From contig NHZP01000007.1 of NCBI GenBank assembly GCA_003313425.1, forward strand, positions 558,001 to 622,000: a stretch of DNA of 64,000 nt, given 5' to 3'. Shown here in pieces: positions 45,869-56,976 of the stretch. The DNA is from Pseudopyrenochaeta lycopersici (lineage: Eukaryota; Ascomycota; Dothideomycetes; Pleosporales; Pseudopyrenochaetaceae). The notes under the pieces were generated by a model, which saw only the letters and a list, made by a program, of their open reading frames with translations, had not been told where the DNA came from and did no database searches. Both the position numbers and the translations under genes were made by a program. The stretch's first letter is position 1; every line of letters starts with the position of its first letter.

Positions 45869-46916
45869 GGTTGAGGTTTGAGACTGAAAAAGTGGATCAG
45901 GTGTCTTGGATGAACTGCTACGTTCCGCGGTCTCGAGTCATTGCTTCTTTCTCGCTCGCTGAGTCGACACAAACAACCAAATACCAGGCGCAATGCGACA
46001 CCTTCTTGAGCACATTGCCAGTGCGCTCATGCTTGTGGATCGAGGCAGAAGCATCCACAAACATCCATGCCTTGGCACAGCATGTGGATCTTTGCGCTGT
46101 GGCAATTGCTCCACGCTCTTGTTTGGAAACAGCTCCTAGAACCCTATCATCAATTACGGCGGTGAGCCTATCCATCATCTAGAGAGCGGGGGCAGCGACT
46201 GGCCAAAGTGCCTTTCTCCGCACCTATGTGTCCGCGTATCATGGCTCTCCACTACGGAGTACTAGAACAGGCTTTTTGCCACCGTGAGACAAGGCCAAAT
46301 GTATCAAGTGGCCAATTTCTTTCGAAGGTCTCGAGTCGTCCCTTCCTTCCTGTTTACAGTATGCACAGAGCCGTGCAGTTGGACATTTGTGCTTTTAACT
46401 GGAAATTTCGTTCCACAGCAGAAGGACTTTGAGAGTCAGGGGTAGAATGAGATACCCACAAACGTCGATGCACTTGCCGCAGTTGCACAACATCTATGCC
46501 ACGTCGAAAATACTTGCCGCATCTACGCTGCCTCGGGACAGGCAATTTCCACTTCCTCCACCACCTCAATCTTTTCTATTCATGATATCTTGTGTAAGGT
46601 TCGCTGATGTGACTAAGGCGCCCAAAGCAGGATCTTGCCTGTTGTACTCATCACCAAGCAACGCTGTATAACAGTACTGAATGAACACTAAATCCCAAAG
46701 GTAGTAAGACTTTCGACGTTGTATTGGATGACCCTCAACCTTTTAATCATATTACATGCTGCTCCTGACGAGATTGGGGCATTGGCTCGTTATCCTGTTG
46801 CTATGAAACCAGATGAAGCACCGTCAATCCTGCAGGTGAACCTCCGGAACTCTTTTCTTTGGGCACAAGAACAGCATGACACCCCAATCAGTTTTTATGA
46901 TCATACCCATACAGCT
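45869..46916. other. Intergenic, nothing recognised
   Basis: 1.05 kb with short chance open frames only. Its right end is the 3' region of the P450 gene. Confidence 0.45.
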
Positions 46917-48613
46917 TTAGGCCTCAAACTTCTCAAGTAGCTCTCTCGCTTTGGCGAACTCCTTCTCAATGACGTCCTGCCGACCTGGCCTCACGATGAC
47001 CTCACACTTGAAATCCTTCGGCACGCGAACAGCGCCATCCATATAGCCAGTTCGCGGTTCCACATCAACCGGTGCGTCGGGTCTCTCCCGGAATTCGAAC
47101 GCCCACAGAAGCTTCGCGACTGCAACGAACACGGTCCGTTCCGCTAGGTGGATACCAGGACATAGGCGGCGCCCGGCACCGTATACATAATGGTCCCGGG
47201 AAGAGAAATCAGGGCTCGCCGCCCAGTACGATGCAAGCTTGGTGCGGTTTGTGAAACGATCTGGATCAAATTCGGACATTGGGGGCTCGGATATATCTAC
47301 GGAGGCGGGAATGTTGTTCAAACCCCAGATATTGATAAAAACGACGGTATCTTTGGGTATGAAGTAGCCATCGATAACATCATCTGCTAGTTGTTAGCTA
47401 TCCCGAACATAGTGTGATATCATAATAGCGTACCGGCAGTTGTCGAATGAGGTACTGATGCGACGACTGGCCTCCATCTCATGGCTTCTTTAATGATCTG
47501 AGCGACATACGGCAGCTGATCATAGTCCTCCCATCGCGGCGATCTCTCATTGCCAATTACTTTGCTGATGGCTTGGTGTGCTCTCTCCTGAATGTGAGGA
47601 TGCTTGATCATGGCTTGGATGAATACCAGCATCAGAGAAGCCGGTGTATCACTCCCTCCATCGATCATTGAGCCGGCGAAGAAGGCAAGATCTTCTTCGT
47701 TGAAATCAAGGCCCTGATTACCTTGGTCAAGTAGGTAATCGCAAAAGCTGTCTGTGATGATCCCGCATTCCCTTCGCTTCAGTAGGGGCTCCGCCAGCTT
47801 CGTAAAGCAGGACTTCAATGTTTGACCTGTCTCTTCGGCTCTACTTTTCCAATTCTTCCGCCGCCCCAACCAAAGTGTTTTGGGAACATATTTGAGAAAT
47901 GGCAGAAGATCCATGGGTGGTGTTGCACCAGTCTCCAATAGTGAGCTCCATTTCTCGACAGTCTCCCAATGTTTTTTAAGGTGCTCTGCATCAACATGCT
48001 TCGTTCTGATGCCATATACAATGCCCATGATAATGCTGTTGCTAAACCTCCTCGGATGCATCATTACCTTGTCAGGTTCTCTCTTGAAGTCCGCTAACAT
48101 CTGACCAGCCTCAGCCTCCACCAATCCCATATACTTCTGCGCTATACGAGCTTCATTGAAATGATGCATGATAAGTTTTCGGCAAAGACGTAACCTGCCC
48201 GAATACGGCAGAAAGACTATGTTGGAATTGCCTGGCGTGAGGTAGTGCTCACCAATGAACGATTGCGGGCGACTGTTGTAGATGGTTCCTCTCTTGTCAA
48301 AAAGTTCTCTGACCAGGCGACGATCCGTAATAACGATGGCGGTTCCGTGAGCAAGCTTCAGACTGTAGATGCCTCCATACTTTTGCGCCCATTCTGTGAA
48401 TCGAAGGTGTATGTTGGTGGTCGGGAAGTCAAGCAGGTTTCCAAGGATGGGTCTCGTGGGTGGCCCTAGAAGGGTGAATCAGTGCGAAAGTTACTGTTCA
48501 GCAGCCAAGATGATCATACCTGGCGGTAAACTTCGATCCCTACGACCTACTCTGAGGAGGGATACTATTGCTGCTACGAGTGCAACATAAATAAGGAAAA
48601 CTAGGGCTGTCAT
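46917..48613 (-). CDS. Cytochrome P450 monooxygenase
   Basis: An ER-anchored heme monooxygenase with unknown substrate. Three exons: 48613-48520, 48465-47434 and 47383-46917, giving 530 residues. An N-terminal anchor (MTALVFLIYVALVAAIVSLL) is followed by a Pro-rich hinge across the first intron (SLPPGPPTRPILGN). The oxygen-binding I-helix shows FFAGSMIDGGSDTPAS, the K-helix ExxR is EAMRWRP, and the heme loop is HYVYGAGRRLCPGIHLAERT with Cys about 450. The heme consensus Phe is Tyr here, a common variant in fungal P450s of the group related to O-methylsterigmatocystin oxidoreductase. The usual C-helix Trp-Arg motif reads YSGRLRLCRK, without Trp. No biosynthetic backbone gene is within the window. 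Confidence 0.93.
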
Positions 48614-48973
48614 GGTGCGCGCGCCCTGTGATAGACCGGGTTAGAGAATACGGGCAATGAGAAAGAGATCAAACAAAGACCTCGTAGGCTTGCTAGACTT
48701 TGCTAAACGAGAGGGCAACTTGTTGCGAGCGGGGTTGGTGCTGTGCAACCTTATTGTGACGCTAGATGAATACTCGAGGCCACTCGTCACTCTGGCTTAT
48801 GCACAATGGATATCTAGGCAAGAACAGTTAAATGATCGAAGACTAAACGACATCTAATTTGATGCTACCATTAAAGAACATACTTGAATCGCCATCGAGC
48901 TACGAAATAATTGGGTATACAAAGTTTGCGTCACTCCACTAATGTACTTCTCTCGCCCGCTGAAGGTTCGCTC
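48614..48973. other. Intergenic, nothing recognised
   Basis: 360 bases upstream of the P450 gene and downstream of the surface-protein gene; no gene seen. Confidence 0.5.
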
Positions 48974-49483
48974 TTATAATAGTGCACCCGCAAAGGCAGA
49001 GATGATTACCATGCCCAACATGCCCAGACCAGCTTTGCTCACAATCTGAGGCGCAAAAACAGCCGGCGCAGCACCAGTGTTCTGCGCTGAGCCAGATGGC
49101 CCAGTAGAACTCGCGGAGCTGCCACTTGCCCTCGAGCCACTGCTTGTGGCGCTCGCACTCGATGTCGGCTTGCCCGTCGCAGTCGCGGTATTGTTCCCAC
49201 TACAAAATATGGTGCTCGGGTTCACGCCTCCATCCATGAAGCACTTCTGTAGATCCGCAACCGACTGTTCGACCGAGAGGCAATAATAGCCACATGCGCC
49301 ATTGAATTGTTCGACGGATGCAGACTTGCAGCACGAGGAGAGGACATCGGAGGTGTTCGAGGGGACGCCGGTTGTACTGCCGACGGCACAGAAGACATCT
49401 TGGCTAGGAAATTGCGTAAAGTCTGCTGTAGAGCAGGAGGAGCTGCTGGGTGTAGCGAGCGCTGAGGAGACGACGGAAGACAT
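48974..49483 (-). CDS. Ser/Thr-rich surface-type protein with GPI-like C-terminus
   Basis: A single coding exon of 169 residues. Residues 16-95 hold eight Cys (SSCSTADF, VFCAVGS, SSCCKSAS, GACGYYCLS, QKCF, IFCSG), a pattern of small fungal cell-wall proteins. A Ser/Thr/Ala/Gly-rich stalk (about 96-145) and a hydrophobic C-terminus (AGLGMLGMVIISAFAGALL) fit GPI attachment. Oddly the N-terminus (MSSVVSSALATPSSSS) has no clear signal peptide. Just upstream, 49556-49509 looks like a short intron (GTGAGA donor, CTAAC branch, CAG acceptor), but the upstream sequence supplies no Met in frame, so it would be a leader intron. The true start or an upstream exon may be missed. Confidence 0.65.
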   Translation of the reverse strand: MSSVVSSALATPSSSSCSTADFTQFPSQDVFCAVGSTTGVPSNTSDVLSSCCKSASVEQFNGACGYYCLSVEQSVADLQKCFMDGGVNPSTIFCSGNNTATATGKPTSSASATSSGSRASGSSASSTGPSGSAQNTGAAPAVFAPQIVSKAGLGMLGMVIISAFAGALL

Positions 49484-50427
49484 GTTTGAGATTTTTTTTT
49501 GTTCGTGTCTGATGGGAGTTAGGAGAAGCTGAAGAATGCCAGCTGAAGGGTCTCACCTAATATGAGGTTTCGACAAGAGGTATTTGAAGGTTGGAAGTGA
49601 AGGGTAAGTCTATCGTCTTTTTAAAGTCAAGTGAGTGAGTGGAATTATGAGGTCAACAGAAAGAACAATTTAAAGTGCATGCCATTGATATAATGTCAAA
49701 ACATGCTAGTCGCTGTCATTAGCGCGTGTAACCCCATATTTTCAGCCAGCGCCATCAGCCATCAGCCATCAGCCCAGCTGCGGTTGACTTGAGGCTGGGA
49801 CGGCGCGGTGCGTGGCTCCACATCGTTTCTCAGGAGATCCAGTCCGCGCTATTTTTGGATCACGATGACGAAGGGCTCCGCACATTCGTGCCGAACTGGC
49901 AGTTAAGCTACGAGAATATTTAGTATAGGAGTAGCGGGACTTTCTGGTGATGTGGTTGATACTGTTCGACCTGAGGCGGAGCTTGAGGTGAGGTAAGGTA
50001 AGGTAAGACCGATTGGCTCACTTTCAGCCCTGCCGGAAGTTTGTCCACGGCGAAAAGCGACCATGACTTTTAGGGAGACGACAAAACAAAGACTCTTTTT
50101 GACATCTAGTTTAATGGATTCTGAATTACGTCATCCCGCTATAGTTTCACCGGTTTGCTTACTGCTTCTTGTGAAAGCAAAAGGAAAAAGTCCATTGATA
50201 TCCTTTCTCGTCAGCTCTTCGATCGACCACTTCTAGGCCCGTGCGATGCTCAAATAAGGTTGAAAATAAGTTATGAAAAATCTGCTTGACTTTGGTTGAT
50301 CAGTTTTGATGGGTCATGTAAAAGGCGGACCTTGTTCATATACATTCACCTCTATACATTACTAGCATTTACAGTCTATCATGATTCTAAGTGCTTCGAG
50401 AGCCTAATTGTTGCTTGAAGCATAGTC
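49484..50427. other. Upstream region of the surface protein; minor repeats
   Basis: No gene seen. Possible 5' leader intron at 49509-49556. Three copies of CCATCAG at 49752-49772 and a GGTAA run near 49990 are the only repeats. Confidence 0.4.
49509..49556 (-). other. Possible 5' leader intron
   Basis: GTGAGA donor, CTAAC branch site and CAG acceptor in 48 bases, 25 bases before the ATG of the surface-protein gene at 48974-49483. No ATG in frame precedes it, so if real it lies in the untranslated leader. Confidence 0.4.
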
Positions 50428-51644
50428 TTACAATCCGCCTGCCCTCTCGACTTCGGTGGCCGCGAACATGAAGGGGCCAGCGCCCTTTCCATCGTTAAGT
50501 GCCGTTGGGACACCAACGTAGTACTATCATAGATTAGCATGGCTTCTAGACCTGTAAAAGTGCATCAGGAACTCACCTGGTATGTCGCGTTACCGCTCAG
50601 ACTGCCAACCTGGACCGTTCCTGTCCAGCTCAACGTCCCGTTGGTCTCATATTGGATGAAGTCATCCAACATTAGATTCCATGCCTTAGCAGCGGTTTCC
50701 TTGTATTCCTTGTCCAACAAGCCAAGTCTGATGCCCTTCAGATAACCATATGTGAACATGGCGGTAGCACTCGACTCGATGTAGTTGCCAGCCATACCCG
50801 GGTACGGCTCGTCCATTACAAGCCACCATCCACCGCTCGCATCCTGTGCCTTCTTGACGCCGTCTGCGAGGGTCGTGAGGTAGTTCAGAAGACGAGAGTA
50901 GGCGGGATGGTTACGGGGATAGACCTCGAGTACCTCGACCAATGCCATAAAGTACCAACCCACAGCACGGTCCCATACATGGGGAGACGCACCAGTCACG
51001 GGGTCCGCCCAGACAGCTTTCTTGTCCTCACTGTATCCATGCTGCAGCAGGTTCGATGTGTGGTTCCTTGTGTGCTCCTCGATAAGGTCAAATTGCAGTG
51101 CAATGTCGTTCCAGGCTGTCGTGTTTTGCGGCTCGAAATATGAAGTGTATGTCGCGTAGAATGTATCCGCCATGTAGATGCCATCGAGCCACATCTGGTT
51201 CTTGTAGATCGGATCACGATGCCAGAACCCTCCTTTTGGGGTTCTCGGCCACCTGTCCAGCTGTTCTCGTAGGCCTTTCGCAGCAATCACATACTTCTTA
51301 TCTTTGCGGCCCTCTGAGTTCCAGAAGTAGAGGATGTTGTTGCCGATTCGGATATCGTCAAGTGTGTAGTACGTTGAGTTCCATCCCTTCAGTGTCCCGT
51401 TTGAGGAGACGATAGAGGACACAGCACCGGAGGCATATGACAACAGAGAGGAGTTCTTCTGTGCTGTCGCGGCCTTTTGAATGCCTTCATGTATAACGGA
51501 TGCAACGTAGTGGTTGTTGATCTTCTGTCCCTTGGAGAGGAACGATGATGCCATCCATGTTGAGAATGGATTCGTCGTGTTCGCCGCGGCGACTGTGGTG
51601 CCAGTGCACGTGAGAAGTGCAAGGGTTAGGGCAGGGAGATGCAT
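50428..51644 (-). CDS. Glycoside hydrolase family 105, secreted unsaturated rhamnogalacturonyl hydrolase
   Basis: Removes unsaturated galacturonyl residues from rhamnogalacturonan fragments left by pectin lyases. Two exons, 51644-50577 and 50523-50428, give 387 residues. A signal peptide (MHLPALTLALLTCTGTTVAA) is followed by several N-glycosylation sequons. The (alpha/alpha)6 barrel motifs include GGFWHRDPIYKNQMWLDGIY, with Asp 154 at the position of the catalytic acid of the bacterial YteR, then SPHVWDRAVGWYFMALVEVL and GGWWLVMDEPYPGMAGNYIE with SSATAMFTYGYLKGIRLG. The second exon carries the end of the fold (YYVGVPTALNDGKGAGPFMF). Fungal family members are often listed as YteR-type cell-wall hydrolases. 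It suggests growth on plant pectin. Confidence 0.93.
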
Positions 51645-52569
51645 CTTGAGGGAAGCGGAACTATAGACAAGCCCTCAATATGAAAACACTTCTCAACTTG
51701 GGAAAATGAAACGAGAGACCCGTAAACAGATTCCACGGCCTTTTGTATTCATCTCAAAAGCGCCACGCCACTGTTCGTTCTGGTTTATCATGCCTCATGC
51801 GGAGTTACTACTGATACGACAATATATATCCATGTTCTTTGAATCTCAAAAGCGACTAGGTCTCTCCACCCTCTGCTCCTGGAAGACACCTTGGCAAATT
51901 GCCGCGGGCGGATGCTTGTCCCTAGATAGACATTTTCGGAAGGAACAAAAGAAAGAGGTAATGCTTGGCCGCACTAAGACGGAGGAATTGTTTGTAAGGA
52001 TTCAACCACGAGAGTAATCAAGACATTTTGCTAAATACCTTAGATGAGTATCGGAGTAAAGAGGCGCGAAAGAGGCATAAAATTTCCCCGTTGCATGTAA
52101 TGCTTACAAGGAGCAAAGAAAGCTTGTCAACGGATAGATGGGAAAGTTATGCGGGAAGGAGCTCCACCCTCCTCGGCTTGGCGATCCTGCTTGAAACAGT
52201 CGGAAATGAAAATGTGGTTCCTTCACGCGCTCAAGCAATTTTGATCGAGTGGTTAAGCAATTTCGATCGAGTGGTTAAGCAATTTCGATGGAGTGGTCAA
52301 GCAAGCTTGATATCGAGCGATCCATCGATGTCATATAAGCATCAAGAAGGAAGTGGGATCTTCTGACATATTTTCAGACGCGTTGGCATTTAAGAGTCAC
52401 GGATATAAGGACGTTTGCTCGATTATCGGTCACAGTGTTCTTAAGGTATCCATGAACTTTCTTGATGCTCATATTTTTGGCGTCCACCGTAGCTCATGTC
52501 CAGTTGTGCAGTCATAGCTCACAACAGCGACGACTCTTAGCGTTTTGACTGGAACGCGCGTCTCTCGGC
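51645..52569. other. Intergenic with a 22-bp tandem repeat
   Basis: It holds the repeat at 52233-52298 and otherwise short chance open frames. It lies upstream of the GH105 gene and downstream of the TLC-domain gene. Confidence 0.5.
52233..52298. repeat. 22-bp tandem repeat, three copies
   Basis: The unit AAGCAATTTCGATCGAGTGG plus two T is repeated at 52233, 52255 and 52277 with one or two mismatches per copy, and a fourth partial copy (AAGCAAGCTTGAT) follows. It includes the palindrome CGATCG in the middle copy. Confidence 0.9.
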
Positions 52570-53594
52570 TCACCAAGCCTTTTTCGCCAGCTCTTTCGGT
52601 ACAAATCTCTTCCTTACAGCCGTCACCATCTGCGAGAACCAGTAGAAATTCAACAAGCTCAGAGCAGTGTTCCCCACCAGATATACACAGACCAACCATA
52701 ACGGTAGGTCACCGACCTCGCAACCACCAGGCCCTCCAAGCTCCAGCCCACTCGCGTTGCTGGTACATTTCGCATCATCCAGTAACGAGTCTACGAGACC
52801 AGGCGAGGGCAGTGTCAGTGCCTTGTAGATATCCGAGTAAATCATGATGGACTGATATGTACCCCATACGATGCGACAGCCGAAAAAAGTGATGAGGAGC
52901 GCAATGCCGTTGTAGAGTTGGAGTTTCGACCCAGTCATGCCCAGCTTGTCACAGAACCAATGGACATTCAAGAACGGCGTCGATAGCTCATAGAGAACAA
53001 AAGAGAGACCGTAGTAGTTTCCAAAAGGTTTCTAGCAAAGAGAAAGTCAGTGTCAATCCTTCAATGCTTAATGTTTGTACGCACAAAGCCAATACAGGTG
53101 ATTGCCAGAGCACCGATCGCATGCAGCAAAGCACTCAGACCCGACAGATTGATGTACTGTGATGATATTTGGAGATCCCAGAGGAAATACCCAGCAGCAA
53201 AGCCCTGGACCATCCCACTAGCTGGCGTATATCCCCATAATCTACCCTTCCAATCCATCTCGTGCCGTTCCTCATCTTTGAAAATCACCCAGAGAGCCGC
53301 AGTATTGATGAAGAGCGCTTGCACCATAGACACCCAATGTACGTCCCAGTTGAGTCGCGTGCGTTTATTGAAGCCTCGGTATGTTTGTGGGCACACGAGC
53401 TGCGACAGAGCCGGGGAGAGAACGTAAAGGATGACGTGGTATCCTAAGAAGCCCAACAGAATCTCGTGGACATGGTAGGGAAGTGTGGTCAAGCCTAGTT
53501 TCGTAGCCAAAGGTCTACTGAGCTGTATGAGCTGTGGTGGAGGTGGGATTGGATCCCGCATGTTGGGCCTGAGTATGCTGTCGACTTGCGACAT
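52570..53594 (-). CDS. TLC-domain multi-pass membrane protein
   Basis: A member of the TRAM-LAG1-CLN8 domain group (the TMEM56/CLN8-like side, not a ceramide synthase). Two exons, 53594-53085 and 53031-52570, give 323 residues. About seven hydrophobic segments are visible, for example YHVHEILLGFLGYHVILYVL, WVSMVQALFINTAALWVIF, MVQGFAAGYFLWDLQISSQ, LHAIGALAITCIGF, the segment around NGIALLITFFGCRIVWG, and LPLWLVCVYLVGNTALSLLN. Conserved polar positions are the WDVHWVSMVQ motif and the HAIGALA motif. The start at 53594 (MSQVDSILRPNM) lies inside a longer frame and was chosen from the membrane layout. It probably acts in the ER or Golgi in lipid sensing or synthesis, which is inference. Confidence 0.85.
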
Positions 53595-54541
53595 GGTGTT
53601 AGTCTGCTGAAAACAAAGGTAGCATGAGTTGGGTGGGAGTGAAATACTGGCTATCCTGCGGCTGGCATCTTCCACCTTTAAAACACCCTGCTGACTGCCT
53701 GTCAGCCAGGAAGGTTTCCAATATCCCAAGTGAGTCTGAAGTGTGCTTCGGATATCGATGCTGCCGCGCTGTGCCTGATCCCTGAGTCGACACGAGCGGG
53801 GCTGATGATCGATGCTCCTGCCCGCGCGCTAAGCGAGCCCGAAAGCTTGAGAGCTCTTGCAGCTCTTGCATCATTCCTCAGTGCGGTCAACCTTGCATCT
53901 TACACCACCACCACCTTCACTCACGCCAGCGGTCCGAACGTCACATCATCTACCTCGAGTCTGACTACATCTCGCCAAGTGCCGTGTAGGTCCATCCGCG
54001 CCCTCTCTCGAGATGGCGGTATTGGAAGGCATGCCCTTCAGAAAGACTAACGAACTATGTCGTCTCCCACAGCAGCCTCGACAGCTGTTGTCACCGCTCC
54101 CGGACACTTGATCTCGATCTTCTTGTCGCCGGTACCGGATAAACATCATCGCCGGAGCGCGTCGCCAGCGCGTTGACCCCACAACACACCGCCTGACTTT
54201 TCTGCCCCTCGAAGCCTTGCGCTCGTCTTCCCCTCCACAACGAACCGACAACACAAATCAACTTGATGCGCGCTTGCAGAATTTTCCAAAATCACTGTCT
54301 GTCATTTGAAAGACCTCAAGATACCCGTCTGCCATCATTTGAAGCTCGCTGCCAGATTTCAGTTGCACGCTGAGGTCATTGGGTTGCAAGAAGCTCTTGG
54401 AAGCACCTCTAGTCGATTTGGCACAGGCCCGTCTACAGTAGTCTCTGCACCGCCGATCCAGTCGTGAGAGGTTGTATTCTGCTGGCACCTGGCCAATTAT
54501 ATTCTATTCATTCTTTTGCGCTATCCTCCAGAGCAGCAGTT
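53595..54541. promoter_or_regulatory. Divergent upstream region
   Basis: 947 bases between divergent starts of the TLC-domain and RRM genes. No gene seen. Confidence 0.4.
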
Positions 54542-55547
54542 ATGGCTAACGAACGCGTGGGCGACTTCATGACTGAGCACGATGCCGCCTCGGAGACACC
54601 TATGAATGTCCAGGCTGACCCACAGACCAAGAAACGTAAGAATGGTCAGGATAACGAGGTGAGCGCTACATCTTTAGTCACGAGAGATCCAGTCGCTAAA
54701 AGTCACAGGTTACCAAGAAGCCGAAGGTCCAAGAAAATCGTGCCATCTACGTCACCAATCTCCCGCGCGATACCAATGAGGAAGAAATCGAGGAAACTTT
54801 CAAAAAGTACGGCATCATCGATCAGGGTGCCGATGGCAAGAAGCGTATAAAGATGTATACCGATGACGAAGGCAACTTCAATGGTGAGGCTCTGATCGTC
54901 TACTTCAAGAAGGACTCGATCGATCTTGCAATCAAGATGATGGACGACTATTGGTTTCGCATCGAGGATCAGTCTCAGGGAACGATCCGCGTCAAGGAAG
55001 CCGACTTCTCATACAAGCGGAATAAGGACGGTGACCAAATCGCTTCCAAACTCACCCGTAAGGACAAGAAGGCCTCAGAGCGCAACCGCGCCGACCTTAA
55101 CCGGTAAGGAAGCTACCTTTGAGATGCCTAGATCACACATGCTAATGGTTTCATAGCAAGCTTGCAGAGTGGTCCGACAATGAAGAAGAAGTCGCTGAGG
55201 CCTTCGCCCCGAAGAAGAACAAATGGGCCAAGGTTGTAATCATGAAATACGTCTTCACACTCGATGAGCTCGACGAAGATGATGCTGCCTACCTCGACAT
55301 AAAGGAAGAAGTGCGCGAAGAGGCTGAGAAGCATGGTTCTGTTACCAACGTTACTCTGTTTGACAAGGAGAAAGACGGTATCATGACAGTACGCTTTCGC
55401 GATTTCGAAGCGGCCGAGAAGTTTCGTGCCGCAAGTCACGGCAGGAACTTCGCTCACAGGAAGCTTGAGGTCACTCTTGCGGAGGACAAGCCAAAATTCC
55501 GGAAGAGCGCGCGCGCAGAAGAGCCAGACAGCGAGGAAGAGAAATGA
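54542..55547 (+). CDS. CUS2/HTATSF1-type RRM splicing factor
   Basis: Two-RRM protein resembling yeast Cus2 and human Tat-SF1, which bind U2 snRNP and help it fold and load the branch site. Three exons: 54542-54658, 54709-55103 and 55157-55547, giving 300 residues. RRM1 spans about residues 52-135 (RAIYVTNLPRDTNEEEIEET, IKMYTDDEGNFNGEALIVYF). A charged linker with RKDKKASERNRADLNRKLAE and WSDNEEEVAEAFAPKKNKWA follows. The second, degenerate RRM (UHM-like) lies at about 200-285: KVVIMKYVFTLDELDEDDA, VTNVTLFDKEKDGIMTVRFR, then DFEAAEKFRAASHGRNFAHR. The tail is acidic (EEPDSEEEK). The introns are GTGAGC...CAG and GTAAGG...TAG. Confidence 0.9.
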
Positions 55548-56143
55548 AGGAATATTGCCAAGTAGCAAGCGATTGAGCTGAACATGGGAGGTAAGTTGAA
55601 ATGATTCGTGAATGAACTGCTAGACTTCATGATAGCTTGCTTCGGGAATGATACCCTATTGTAGTATGTACACACAATGAACAGGCCTGACGGTTATGTA
55701 GCCCTCAAGTAACATAACCAACATTTTCATATTTCAAATTAATCTCACATTTTCATGTTGTCGCACGTGTAAAGCTTTATATTTGCAATCCTGCCTACAG
55801 ACATTCAGCTCATCTTTTTGAACAACTTTGACCTACTTAGCATCTCAGTCAGCTGAGGACCCCTTGGTTACCTTATCAGTAAGTAATCACTTAAGGAAGA
55901 GAGGATGAAGACGTTCTCACAGTGTTTAAACTCGAGACAATTCAATTTTTGACATCTAACATATTACGCATTCCACATTATCGTATCAAAAAGTGCCCAT
56001 GTACAAGAAAGAAGGTACAATATTAGTCCTCGCCGCACAGAACAAATGAGCCAAAACATGCTCATGTGGTATCAATGATTGTCGCAGAGAACGCCGGTAT
56101 GCACCCATTACGCTCACTCAAAGATTGACGCCGTGTGTATCAT
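55548..56143. other. Convergent 3' regions
   Basis: 596 bases, AT-rich, between convergent genes; no gene seen. Confidence 0.5.
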
Positions 56144-56976
56144 CTAAAGCACTAGAACAGCCGCCGCAGCGAGCAGCGCGCCCGTGCCACCGATCACCTT
56201 GGCCGCAGCATTGGTGGTAACCTCCGGAAGAGGAGCAGCCGAGGCGGATGTTGGTGCAATCGGCACGCCAGGGGTAGTTGCGGATGGTGGAGCAATAGTG
56301 GTATTATAGCGCGGTGACTCGGACGGCTTGGGGATACCGCCTGATGAAACAGATGCGGATGGTGTGTAGCCTGCGCCGGGAGAAAGTTGAGTGAAGTTGG
56401 CGCAGCCGATGCGCGTCTTGTTGGAGAGGTGAACGACGAAAGAGAGATGGCCAAAGTAAGCGTTGCTGTCCTCACGGGTCGAGGAGTACAGGTCAACATA
56501 TCTGTTTCGTTCATTAGTATTCGAGTCTGGCTCCGGTAGGACTGTAATACTTACTCTTGCGACCATTCTCGTGCGGTCATGTTTCCAAACTTGCCGCTCA
56601 AATCGCCTGTCTGGCACGTATCTGGCTTGCTCGCGTCGCAAATGGGCACTTCACCACGCTTGTACGGGTCCAGATGCGCGCCAGTGCCGGAGCAATTGCC
56701 GTCAGTAGGGACAGGCTTCTCATGGATGTGATACATGAATGGGCCGCCGGTCTCTGGCAGACCTGAGATAGACACGGAAAACTTGACACCAATGCCATCG
56801 CCAGCTGATACCGCGTTGATCGAGCCACGGAGGGTGCTGCCTGCCTTGTCAGGGAGGACACCGACGTAGCTGGCGCCGATGGGGTTGCCTGTGACTTGAG
56901 GAGCAAGGGCGACTGTTGAGGACTGGGCGGCGACGACCGTGGCCGCAGTGAGGAGGGATAGGGTCTGGACAAGCAT
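56144..56976 (-). CDS. Secreted Cu-only-type superoxide dismutase with GPI-like tail
   Basis: Superoxide dismutase of the extracellular fungal type. Two exons, 56976-56555 and 56501-56144, give 259 residues. The signal peptide is MLVQTLSLLTAATVVAAQ. Copper ligands are in place: His 83 and 85 in MYHIHEKPVP, His 101 in GTGAHLDP and His 165 in FVVHLSNK. Asp 125 (TGDLSGK) and Arg 171 (NKTRIGC) are also present. The zinc-ligand positions are not His: the two expected sites read Glu 109 and Gln 122. Loop VII between His 165 and Arg 171 is only five residues, so the electrostatic loop is absent. Both features mark Cu-only SODs such as Candida Sod5. A Ser/Thr/Pro-rich stalk and hydrophobic C-terminus (GGTGALLAAAAVLVL) fit GPI anchoring at the cell wall. 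Confidence 0.9.
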
